This document shows positions 42,012-52,405 of a stretch of 64,000 nt of DNA, piece after piece. Made by a program: the position numbers and the translations under genes. Numbering within the stretch: position 1 is the stretch's first letter; every line of letters begins with the position of its first letter. Source of the stretch: Begonia masoniana (Eukaryota > Streptophyta > Magnoliopsida > Cucurbitales > Begoniaceae). The notes under the pieces were generated by a model. It saw only the letters and a program-made list of their open reading frames with translations. It did no database searches and was not told the origin of the DNA. Where the stretch lies: positions 19,161,554 through 19,225,553 of the forward strand of contig CM039515.1 in the NCBI GenBank assembly GCA_022432975.1, written 5' to 3'.

Positions 42012-43427
42012 TGTAGGATCGAAATTGTCTAAGAGGGGGGTGAATTAGACTTTTTAATTTTAATTTCAATTTAATCTAATTTCTCTTCTTGATTAAACTT
42101 AGTTACAGCACTAGTAATCAAATAATGTAAAGAGAGAGAAAGAGAAATTAGACACCAGTATTTTTACGTGGTTCGGCCAAACTGCCTACGTCCACGCTCC
42201 AAGGCTCTCCCTTGAAGATTTCTTACTTCTCCTCAACGAGAAAATCTGATCGACCTTACGGGCTTCGATCCACAGCCTTTCACAATCCTGGATTGAACTT
42301 AGCGGGCATCAATTCACTGCCTTACAGGATATTCAAGTTTGAAATACATAATACAATGATCTACAAGCTCTCAAAACAGAATCTCAAGTTTTGGAGTAGA
42401 GAGATGTAAATTGAGAATTCAGAGTAATAATTTTCGCACCTAGGGCTCAGAATTCAAAATGGCAAAAAGTTCTTCCTTCGTGCTCTGAGCTCAGCTTATA
42501 TACTCTGTCTACTAATCGGCTAGGCTTCAATGCTCCTTATCCAATCATAGAAGTTTAGTTACCGTTGGAGCAGCTTCCGTACAAGTTCAGGTAGCCGTTG
42601 CCGTTTGTAGTTGCAAATCGTCGTCGCCATTAATGTTCTGGAGTTATGGCTGAAAACGACGTCACTGTAGCTTCGCGGCTAATTTGAATTCTGGCGGAAG
42701 ACAAAGCTGACTTATAGTCTTGAACCGCCAACGGAAGATGAAGCTTTAAACCCTTGAACCGGCGTCGGATGATGAAGCTCTTAATGCTTGAACCGGCATC
42801 GGATGATTGATTCATAGTTGTCTTCTGCCTTTGTCGTTTAGTGACCGGAAGAGTATTTTATTGAAGTCATCCGCCTTTGTCGTTTTGTGGCCGGAAGAGT
42901 AATTTGGTTTACTCATCCGCCTTTGTCGTCTAGCTAGCGGTGGACTGATTCTTTTCGCTCATCCGCCTTTGTCGTCTAGCGAGCGGTGGACTGATTCTTT
43001 TCGCTCATCCGCCTTTGTCGTCTAGCGAGCGGTGGACTGATTCTTTTCGCTCATCCGCCTTTGTCTTTTAGTGAGCGGTGGACTGATTCTTTTCGCTCAT
43101 CCGCCTTTGTCTTTTAGTGAGTGGTGGACTAATTCCATTTAGTCATCCGCCTTGTCGTTTAGTGACCGGTGGACTGACCATTTTAAACGACTCCGCTCTT
43201 GTCGTTTTGTGACCGGTGGACTGATTCTTTTGCTTAACACATTTCAGCCCTGTACACTTAATCATATGCATTAAAAACTAAAATACCCTTTTTAAGGGTA
43301 TCTCCAACAAATCTAACTCAAATGCATTTCATTAAATTCAATTAATAAACATAATCAAATTACAATATTAAGCAGACAAATTCATCATCAAAAACAAATT
43401 AAGACTTAAACATTATTTAAGTCAACA
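42012..43427 (+). mobile_element. Family A solo LTR nested in the gypsy 2 5' LTR
   Basis: 1416 bp, TGTAGGATCG...AAGTCAACA, with the perfect duplication TGTAT (42007-42011 and 43428-43432). The intact target, GGTATGTATCTACG, is seen in the 3' LTR at about 50427. It is the same family as the outer copy at 28270-52260, so family A transposed both before and after gypsy 2 arrived. Confidence 0.95.
42820..43235 (+). repeat. About 60-bp tandem repeat in family A LTR, copy 2
   Basis: CATCCGCCTTTGTCGTCTAG followed by CGAGCGGTGGACTGATTCTT and TTCGCT recurs about six times between 42870 and 43150, with GTCTTTTAGTGAG variants. Degenerate units containing GTCGTTTAGTGACCGG flank it. Confidence 0.85.
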
Positions 43428-44847
43428 TGTATCTACGTTCTTAGAGCTTTTATTTCGACGTTTACGGCGTTTTAGGTAATTAGGGTTTCGATCGATTTTC
43501 GTTAAAAAATGAGATTTATGGTTCATAATTAATAGGTTAGCCATGATTAAGTATATATTGGACGTATTTGACGTTATTGGACGAAGTTAAATCAAATCGT
43601 AAAAAGGTTAAAAAATTAGGAATTCTTGGAAAAGTTCGTTAATTGTAATTTCGAACCATCGAGCATGAATTAGTCGTTTAAGTATCTCGATTTGATGAGC
43701 TAGAAGTTTTAAGGAATTCCTTAGTTAAGGTTTCGTTGAAGTTGGACGTTTAGAAGTTTAAATTTGTTTTAACGATAAGTGCTTCGAATTGCTTAGGTGA
43801 ACGACTCTCTTGGACGAAGCTCGAGAATCTGTGCGCTCAAGGTAAGTTCTCGTGACTTACTTGGCCGATTGGCCTACACCGTAATTCGATGTCGCGTCGA
43901 GGATCTAAATGGATTGTTTGTTTTAAATTGTTTTGATGGGTAGTTAGGTTTAGTCTTTTACAGGTTATAGGTTATGCTTTTATAGTCTTTGATGGTATAT
44001 ATATTGATTGTTTACTTTACGTTTATATTGAACTGTTCATGCATCATGGTTTTAAAAACGACATGAAAATGGATTTATGCACGGATTTCATGAAAAGAAC
44101 ATGCATCGTAAAGGCAAGTAAAGTATCACAGTAAACAACCATGGCATGGGGTTATCGGGGATGAGGTTCAGACCTGGCGTTCTGTGGTGAGCGGGTTTCC
44201 CTCCCTTCAGATGGTGTGGGCTGTCTAACCGCTGGACGTGCCCTATCTATCTGTCGAGCGTTTTCGATAACCATAGACTGACACGTACTGATATATGAAC
44301 TGACATGGACTGTTTTCATAGCATTGAGCATGCATGACCACGCATTTGCATTTACGTAGGACTTACTGAGATTTTTATCTCATAGCGTGTATTATGGTGT
44401 AGGTGACGTCTTAGGTGACATCGAGCCAGGTGAGGATGAGATCCCTCCACCTGAGACATGACTCGGTTGATGGATGATGCTTGTGGTGGTGTGCTGTACA
44501 GTCGATGCCTTACTGACCCGTGGGGGATGTATGTATAGATTTTGAGGGTACTGGGTTATTTTGAGGAAATATGTATAATGTTAGAACATATTAGGATGTT
44601 TGGAATCTGATATTTGATAGGTTTAATGTTTTTAAACGTTTTTGGAACTGTTTTATAATTGTTTGGAAAAATCTATTTTGGAACTGCGTGGTAAATTGAA
44701 AACAGGAAGGATTGTCGATTTTTAAACATATCCACGCGGTTTGTTTTTACGAAAGTATTGTGTGAGTTTAGGTAGTTTAACCGAGAGGGAATGAATGAAA
44801 ATGGAATGAGGGATCGCTTGAATTGTAGGAAAATGCATGTTGGATTG

Positions 44848-45002
44848 CTCTCTGGAATCTCGGATTCCAGAGAGAAATAAAGGAAACTGGTCGCTGCAAG
44901 TGTAGCGACTGGTCGCTGCAAAGTGCAGCGACTGGTCGCTGCACAATGCAGCGATCGGGCGCTGCATCGTGCAGCGATCGGGCGCTGCATCGTGCAGCGC
45001 CT
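44848..45002. repeat. Hairpin module of the gypsy 2 5' LTR (23-bp palindromic units)
   Basis: A 27-nt hairpin with arms CTCTCTGGAAT/ATTCCAGAGAG (44848-44874) is followed by five units. Each is a stem of CGCTGCA/TGCAGCG type around a 3-5 nt loop, with a period of 23 bp (44895-45002). The 3' LTR counterpart (about 51848-51980) has four such units. Confidence 0.9.
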
Positions 45003-45208
45003 GTTTTTCCGGTTTTGCCCCTCTGCAATTTGTTTAATGTTTTAAATAGTTTTAATTGTTTATAGTTTTAAATTAAATGTTTAAAATTGTTTTAAAAGTT
45101 TTATTTAGTTTGATTTCAAAAATGTTTTCCGCATAAACGCTAAGTATAAAAGAAAATGAAAAATTTATACAGGTAAAAATGGGTACAGTATTAGGGGTGT
45201 TACATTTA

Positions 45209-45222
45209 TGGTATCAGAGCCC
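45209..45222 (+). promoter_or_regulatory. Primer-binding site of gypsy element 2
   Basis: TGGTATCAGAGCCC starts 5 bases after the 5' LTR end. It is the standard site complementary to the 3' end of plant initiator Met tRNA, used to start minus-strand synthesis. Confidence 0.9.
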
Positions 45223-45366
45223 CCGGGTTTTAAAATCGGTTCTGTAGACTGCTCGACTGCACAGCCACTACGCGAACATCCTTCATCAACTGTAAGTATG
45301 TTTACTGCTCTGTTTGATTTCACATTTCTTAGAATTATTATTTCTATTTTTTAGGAGTTATAAAAT

Positions 45367-48300
45367 ATGGTTCGAGGAAAAGATCCACGAGATGACGCGA
45401 TGGATCGACTTACGGAGTTGTAAGACCGCCAGTCTCAGCATATGGACCGGCAAGTGCAACAAATTACAGAATTAGTGAATCGAGAGAACCAACGTGAGAA
45501 TCAGAGATCTCAGGAGCTGGTAGTTCGAAGTAATCAGGGTATGCAGAGGTTTCAAAGCCTACGGCCTCCATTATTCGAGGGCCAGTCATCGGATCCGACG
45601 CGTGCCGAGGAATGGATCCGAGTTATGGAGGACATGTTAGCTTACGCCGAGGTAGGGAACGGGAGCAAGGTGGCGTATGCTACCTTTCATTTAGCGATGG
45701 ATGCCCGTTTCTGGTGGGATTCGATCAGGGTGACGACGGACGTATCTGTTATGACTTGGGATCGGTTCAAGTTTCTATTCTTCGATAAGTATTTCAGCCG
45801 CACGGTGAGGGTGGCCAAGAGGAACGAGTTTATGCAGCTGAAGCAGACTGGTTCAGTTGCTGATTATATTCGGAGGTTTGAGGCATTATCCAGATTTGCA
45901 CCTCGTCTTGTTAGCGATAATGAGGAGAAGGTGCACCAGTTTATGGAGGGACTTAATCCGGAGATCCGGATGCACGTGGTTGTCTCAGGTATTATTGATG
46001 TACCCTTTTCTGACATCACAGCTAGAGCTCTGGATATCGAGGCTGCCAGAGCCACTTGTGTCAGACCGAGGGAGCCAGCGAAGGTCTTCTTCCGAGAGAT
46101 CCGACCTCAGTCGCAAAACCGAGGTTGGCAGCCTAGAGCGCAGCCCCAGCAGCAGCCGAGGGGTGTGAAGAGACCTCTTGAGGGAGGTAACGATCGGGGG
46201 AAAGGCAAGCAAGTTCAAGGGGCAGCTCTGAAACCTGTTTGTCCTATATGCCAGAAGGAACACTACGGTGCGTGCCGATTGGGCACGAACAGTTGTTACC
46301 GATGTGGGGAGGTCGGCCACTTTGCTCAGAGCTGTCCGAGGGCAGATACCGATCAGAGGAGAGTTGTGCCGAGGATCTTCGCACTTATTGAGCCTGGAGA
46401 TGTTGATAACGAGGATCAGCCAGCCGTGATAGCAGGTACTATATTGGTTACTGGTGTTCCTGTATTTTCTTTACTAGACACGGGGGCTACACATTCTTTT
46501 ATTTCCACCACTTGTGTGTCGAGATTGAGGCTTGCGCCTGAGTTAGCAGAATGCGAGTATAGCGTGATGCTACCTTCAAGAGAGCGTATGCAGTCAGGTC
46601 GTATTGTCCAGGGCAATATTATCTCGATTGGGGATCGCACCCTCAATGCCCGCCTTATTGTTATGGGCATCGAGCACTATGATATTATCTTAGGGATGGA
46701 CTGGCTGTCACAGCATTTCGCCACCATCGACTGTCAATCCGGGATTGTCACCTTTCGACCTCCGGGTAAAGCTGAGTTTTCTTATCAGGCGATGAGCAGA
46801 TTGAGTAGCTCTCCTATCTCTTATTCCATGATGGTCAACGAGCAGTTCAAAGGTGCGTGCTCTATTTATTTGACCTCTGTCTTTGATTGTCAGTTGCTCA
46901 GCGGATTGAAGCCGAGCGATATTCCTATAGTCAGAGAGTTTTCTGGCATCTTTCTTGATGATCTTCCCGGATTACCACCGGACCGGGAGATTGAGTTCAC
47001 TATTGACGTATATCCTAATTCCGCACCGAGGTTTAAGAACCCATATCGGTTAGCACCAGCCGAGTTGAGAGAGTTGAGGACTCAGCTTGATGAGTTATTA
47101 GAGAAAGGTTTCATTCGACCCAGTGTTTCACCCTGGGGTGCGCCTGTTCTATTCGTCAAGAAGAAAGACGGGACCCTCAGGATGTGCATTGATTACAGAG
47201 AGTTGAACAAATTGACGGTGAAGAATAAGTATCCATTGCCGCGGATTGATGACTTATTTGATCAGCTACAGGGTGCCCGAGTATTTTCCAGGATCGACCT
47301 GCGCTCGGGTTATTATCAGCTGAAAGTCCGGAGAGATGATATTCAGAAGACAGCATTCCGAACGAGGTATGGGCATTATGAGTTCCTTGTCATGTCTTTC
47401 GGACTTACTAATGCCCCTGCAGCGTTTATGGACCTGATGAACCGTGTCTTCAAGGAGTATCTGGATAAGTTCGTGGTGGTTTTCATCGATGACATATTGA
47501 TTTACTCTAAGACGAAGGAAGAACACGAGGAGCATCTGAGGATTGTTCTGAGGACCCTATGTCAGCACCAGCTGTATCCAAAGTTTTCGAAGTGCGAGTT
47601 ATGGCTTGACAGAGTGAGCTTCATTTGCCATGTTATATCACAGGACGGAGTTTCTGTGGATCCGAGCAAGATTCAGGTGGTCAGAGATTGGCCATAGCCG
47701 AAGAACGTACGTGAGGTGCGTGGATTTCTCGGGTTGGCCGGTTATTATCGGAAGTTTATAGAGGGATTCTCGAGGATCGCACTTCCTCTTACACGATTGA
47801 CTCGGAAGAACGAGAAATTTGTATGGTCGTCTGCTTGTGATGACAGCTTTATGGAGTTAAAGCAGAGATTGACCACTGCCCCAGTACTGGCGCTACCTGA
47901 TGAAGGTGTCAGATACAGTGTTTATTGTGATGCATCGGGAGTGGGACTCGGTTGTGTATTGATGCAGGAGGGTAGAGTTATTTCTTATGCTTCTCGGCAG
48001 TTGAAGCCGTACGAGCAGAATTACCCCACGCACGACCTCGAGTTAGCAGCTGTGGTTTTCGCACTAAAGATATGGAGGCATTATTTATATGGGCAGCAGT
48101 GCGAGATATTTTCCGACCACAAGAGCTTGAAGTACTTATTTACGCAGAAAGAGCTGAATATGCGACAGAGGCGATGGCTTGAGTTCGTCAATGATTACGA
48201 TTTTGATATCAAGTACCACCCAGGAAAGGCGAACAAGGTAGCTGATGCATTGAGTAGAGTGCCTTCTGCGAGTCAGCCATCATTAGCAGCGATGTCAGCT

Positions 48301-49814
48301 ACGCTGCGGTCTGAGATTCAGAGATTCGACGTGGAGATAGTGGCAGAATTGTCCTATATGCTTGCCAACATTTCTCTCAGGCCAACTATTCTTGATCGTA
48401 TACGCGAGGCTCAGCAGAGTGATACGGAGTGTATGGAGCTTCGATCGAGCATGACATTGGGAGACTCGTCAGATTTCCATTTATCGGAGGATGGTATTCT
48501 GAAGTTCAGGCATAGGTGGTACGTGCCTAGTGACGAGGATCTAAAGAAGGAGATATTGGCCGAGGCACATTCTTCGGCATATTCTGTACACCCGGGGAGT
48601 ACCAAGATGTACCGAGATTTGAAACAGCACTTCTGGTGGTCGAACATGAAGAGGGAAGTTGCCAAGTACGTTGAGACCTGCCTAGTATGTCAGCAGGTAA
48701 AGGCTGAGCACCAGAGACCCGCTGGAACACTGTTACCACTGCCGATTCCGGAGTGGAAGTGGGAGCAGATATCCATGGATTTCATTGTGGGGCTCCCGAG
48801 GACTACGAGAGGCCATGACGGCATTTGGGTTATTGTGGACCGATTGACAAAGTCGGCCCACTTCTTATCTGTGAAGATGGCATCGTCTATGGGTCAGCTC
48901 GTAGAGCTCTATGTGCAGGAGATTGTCAGACTGCATGGCGTGCCAGCTTCTATTGTCTCAGATCGAGATCCGAGATTTACCTCGAAGTTCTGGAAGAGTC
49001 TGCACAAGGCTATGGGGACTCAGCTTAATTTCAGCACCGCATTTCATCCTCAGACTGATGGACAGACAGAGAGGACGAATCAGATTCTGGAGGATATGCT
49101 CAGAGCATGTGTGCTGGAGTTTCAGGGATCGTGGAGCAGTATTTGCCACTGATCGAGTTCTCTTATAATAACAGCTTCCAGGCTACTATTGGCATGGCTC
49201 CATATGAGGCGCTGTATGGTCGAAAGTGTAGATCTCCGTTGTATTGGGACGAGGTTGGCGAGGCCAGCATCGTTGGTCCTGAGATTCTACAGCAGACGGC
49301 AGAAAAGATTGCCATCATTCGACAGCGTATAGAGGTAGCACAGAGCAGGCAGAAGAGCTATGCTGATACCAGACGGAGAGAGCTGGAGTTCGAGGAAGGC
49401 GATGAGGTCTACTTGAAAGTTTCTCCGTTCAAAGGCGTAGCGAGATTTGGAAGGAGGGGTAAGTTGAACCCTCGTTATGTGGGGCCCTTTCCTATTCTGA
49501 AGAGGATCGGGAAGTTGGCGTACAGATTACAGCTTTCGGCTTCTATGGAGGGTATCCACGACGTGTTTCATGTATCTATGCTTCGGAAGTGCTTGCGCGA
49601 CCCGTCGCATATCGTGGAGGCTACAGAGATCGAGGTACAGCCTACCTTGACTTACGAGGTGGGGCCGGTACGCATTTTGGAGTATTCCACCAAAGTCTTG
49701 CGCAACAAAGAGATTCCACTGGTCAAAGTTTTGTGGCGGAACCACGAGGTGGAAGAGGCTACGTGGGAACGACAGCAGGATATGATGACTAAGTATCCTG
49801 ATTTGTTTGCATGA
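45367..49814 (+). pseudogene. Gypsy element 2 gag-pol, nearly intact but with two stops and one frameshift
   Basis: The natural start is ATG 45367 (MVRGKDPRDDAMDRLTEL), stopped after 18 codons by TAA 45421-45423. The frame then stays open from 45424 to 47694, with an internal Met at 45442. Counting from that Met, gag is about residues 35-195, the CCHC knuckle ([14 protein letters not shown]) 285-298, protease DTGA from 346, and RT follows with catalytic FIDD at 681-684. TAG at 47695-47697 interrupts the polyprotein after RT. RNase H (YCDASG), the integrase HHCC and the DDE core follow in the same frame to about 49140. There a 1-nt frameshift moves the integrase C-terminus and chromodomain-like end (EIPLVKVLWRNHEVEEATWE) to the frame ending at 49814. 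It is the family's most complete copy in the window, but it could move only with help. Confidence 0.95.
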
Positions 49815-49841
49815 TTTAATCTTGTGGACAAAATTCTAAAT

Positions 49842-49854
49842 AAGGTGGGTGGAA
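49842..49854 (+). promoter_or_regulatory. Polypurine tract of gypsy element 2
   Basis: AAGGTGGGTGGAA directly precedes the 3' LTR start at 49855. It is the expected primer of plus-strand synthesis. The complement is found at the matching place in gypsy element 1. Confidence 0.85.
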
Positions 49855-52184
49855 TGTAATACCCGGCTTGTACGAGTTTTTGGATATATTATATTATATT
49901 ATTATTTCATTATCTAATGGCATTTTTCGTAAATATATCAAATCAAATCAGTTTCGCAAACGGAAAGCGTCATTATGATCCTAACGATTAATAGGAATTT
50001 TAGGAAAATTATGGAAATTTTCGGAGTTTAGATGCTATATTCCGAGTAAATACATTTCTCATAATGTAAAGGACGTTTTCGTAAAAATAGTAAATGAAGT
50101 CCAAATTGCGAACGGACAGTTTTGAATAAACCCTATTAACGAGTTGGACTTATTGGTGAAGTAGGGAAGTTTAGAGAAACCGAATAGCTAGACGATTGAT
50201 GAATCGAAGGACGAAACCAATATAAAAATCAAATAAGGGCAGAATAGTAATTTGCAATTTTATATTATAAATCTAACCTAAAAACATTTCTCCCTCACTT
50301 CTCTCTTCTTCTCTGGAAATCACGATCGCCAGAGAGCTTCTCCTCTCACGGCCGCGGCGACTTCTCACCATCCCGACCTCCGTTTCTCCTCTGTTCTTCA
50401 CGGTTTCTCCTCCTCTCGCTATCCTAGGTATGTATCTACGTTCTTAGAGCTTTTATTTCGACGTTTACGGCGTTTTAGGTAATTAGGGTTTCGATCGATT
50501 TTCGTTAAAAAATGAGATTTATGGTTCATAATTAATAGGTTAGCCATGATTAAGTATATATTGGACGTATTTGACGTTATTGGACGAAGTTAAATCAAAT
50601 CGTAAAAAGGTTAAAAAATTAGGAATTCTTGGAAAAGTTCGTTAATTGTAATTTCGAACCATCGAGCATGAATTAGTCGTTTAAGTATCTCGATTTGATG
50701 AGCTAGAAGTTTTAAGGAATTCCTTAGTTAAGGTTTCGTTGAAGTTGGACGTTTAGAAGTTTAAATTTGTTTTAACGATAAGTGCTTCGAATTGCTTAGG
50801 TGAACGACTCTCTTGGACGAAGCTCGAGAATCTGTGCGCTCAAGGTAAGTTCTCGTGACTTACTTGGCCGATTGGCCTACACCGTAATTCGATGTCGCGT
50901 CGAGGATCTAAATGGATTGTTTGTTTTAAATTGTTTTGATGGGTAGTTAGGTTTAGTCTTTTACAGGTTATAGGTTATGCTTTTGTAGTCTTTGATGGTA
51001 TATATATTGATTGTTTACTTTACGTTTATATTGAACTGTTCATGCATCATGGTTTTAAAAACGACATGAAAATGGATTTATGCACGGATTTCATGAAAAG
51101 AACATGCATCGTAAAGGCAAGTAAAGTATCACAGTAAACAACCATGGCATGGGGTTATCGGGGATGAGGTTCAGACCTGGCGTTCTGTGGTGAGCGGGTT
51201 TCCCTCCCTTCAGATGGTGTGGGCTGTCTAACCGCTGGACGTGCCCTATCTATCTGTCGAGCGTTTCCGATAACCATAGACTGACACGTACTGATATATG
51301 AACTGACATGGACTGTTTTCATAGCATTGAGCATGCATGACCACGCATTTGTATTTACGTAGGACTTACTGAGATTTTTATCTCATAGCGTGTATTATGG
51401 TGTAGGTGACGTCTTAGGTGACATCGAGCCAGGTGAGGATGAGATCCCTCCACCTGAGACATGACTCGGTTGATGGATGATGCTTGTGGTGGTGTGCTGT
51501 ACAGTCGATGCCTTACCGACCCGTGGGGGATGTATGTATAGATTTTGAGGGTACTGGGTTATTTTGAGGAAATATGTATAATGTTAGAACATATTAGGAT
51601 GTTTGGAATCTGATATTTGATAGGTTTAATGTTTTTAAACGTTTTTTGGAACTGTTTTATAATTGTTTGGAAAAATCTATTTTGGAACTGCGTGGTAAAT
51701 TGAAACAGGAAGGATTGTCGATTTTTAAACATATCCACGCGGTTTGTTTTTACGAAAGTATTGTGTGAGTTTAGGTAGTTTAACCGAGAGGGAATGAATG
51801 AAAATGGAATGAGGGATCGCTTGAATTGTAGGAAAATGCATGTTGGATTGCTCTCTGGAATCTCGGATTCCAGAGAGAAATAAAGGAAACTGGTCGCTGC
51901 AAGTGTAGCGACTGGTCGCTGCAAAGTGCAGCGACTGGTCGCTGCACAATGCAGTGATCGGGCGCTGCATCGTGCAGCGCCTGTTTTTCCGGTTTTGCCC
52001 CTCTGCAATTTGTTTAATGTTTTAAATAGTTTTAATTGTTTATAGTTTTAAATTAAATGTTTAAAATTGTTTTAAAAGTTTTATTTAGTTTGATTTCAAA
52101 AATGTTTTCCGCATAAACGCTAAGTATAAAAGAAAATGAAAAATTTATACGGGTAAAAATGGGTACAGTATTAGGGGTGTTACA
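49855..52184 (+). repeat. Gypsy element 2, 3' LTR
   Basis: 2330 bp, uninterrupted, TGTAATACCC...GGTGTTACA. It serves as the reference for the empty site of the nested family A LTR and for the hairpin-unit number (four units, about 51895-51980). Confidence 0.96.
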
Positions 52185-52265
52185 TAATCAAATTGTATTC
52201 CTGAACATACAAATACATCATCAAAAACATATTTAGACTTAAACATTCAATAAGTCAACATAGGC

Positions 52266-52405
52266 ATCTGGGTTAATCTGATGTAATTTCTTCATTTCTC
52301 CCTCAAAATGAAAAGTTGTGGTTGCTCTGATCGCATTTCACATTGCATCTCTTTATACTCTGCCTCGAAATTAGTTTTTGAAATTTACGTACATATGTCG
52401 GAGGC
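52266..52405 (-). pseudogene. MULE 2 transposase, inner piece between family A LTR and Athila element
   Basis: The - strand contains EGEMKKLHQINPDA, which joins across the family A insertion to the TNPRYWASHAFF segment near 28240-28210. This order is usual for the catalytic C-terminal half of plant MULE transposases. The piece ends at GAGGC (52401-52405), the probable target duplication of the Athila element. The rest of the transposase would lie beyond the right end of the window. Confidence 0.65.

Larger units (their letters stand above)
41431..45204 (+). repeat. Gypsy element 2, 5' LTR (with nested insertion)
   Basis: Starts TGTAATACCCGGC and ends GGGGTGTTACA. It is interrupted at 42012-43427 by a family A solo LTR. 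The hairpin module is at 44848-45002 and carries one more 23-bp unit than the 3' LTR. Confidence 0.95.
41431..52184 (+). mobile_element. Gypsy element 2 (Tekay-like chromovirus), full length, recent
   Basis: Flanked by the perfect duplication TAATC (41426-41430 and 52185-52189). The 5' LTR is 41431-45204 (2353 bp without the nested family A LTR and its duplication). The primer site is at 45209-45222, gag-pol at 45367-49814, the polypurine tract at 49842-49854 and the 3' LTR at 49855-52184 (2330 bp). By eye the LTRs differ by about 11 substitutions, a 23-bp repeat-unit difference and a few 1-bp indels, or about 0.5 percent. The insertion is therefore recent, yet the coding region is interrupted. 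Confidence 0.96.
28270..52260 (+). mobile_element. Family A solo LTR, split by two nested gypsy elements
   Basis: Begins TGTAGGATCGAGATTG at 28270 and ends TAAGTCAACA at 52260, flanked by a perfect 5-bp target duplication TAGGC (28265-28269 and 52261-52265). Its own sequence is 28270-28973, 40816-41430 and 52190-52260, about 1.39 kb in total. It is homologous end to end to the uninterrupted 1416-bp copy at 42012-43427. With TG/CA ends and no internal coding region it is a solo LTR. The segment with ACGTGGTTCGGCCAAAC near 28431 recurs at 42166 in the second copy. The LTR superfamily is not determined. Confidence 0.88.

Noticed and set aside
44673..45028. - strand frames with MQRPIAA-type repeats (also 51559-52008)
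   Set aside because: They are read from the hairpin module of the gypsy 2 LTRs and are not proteins.
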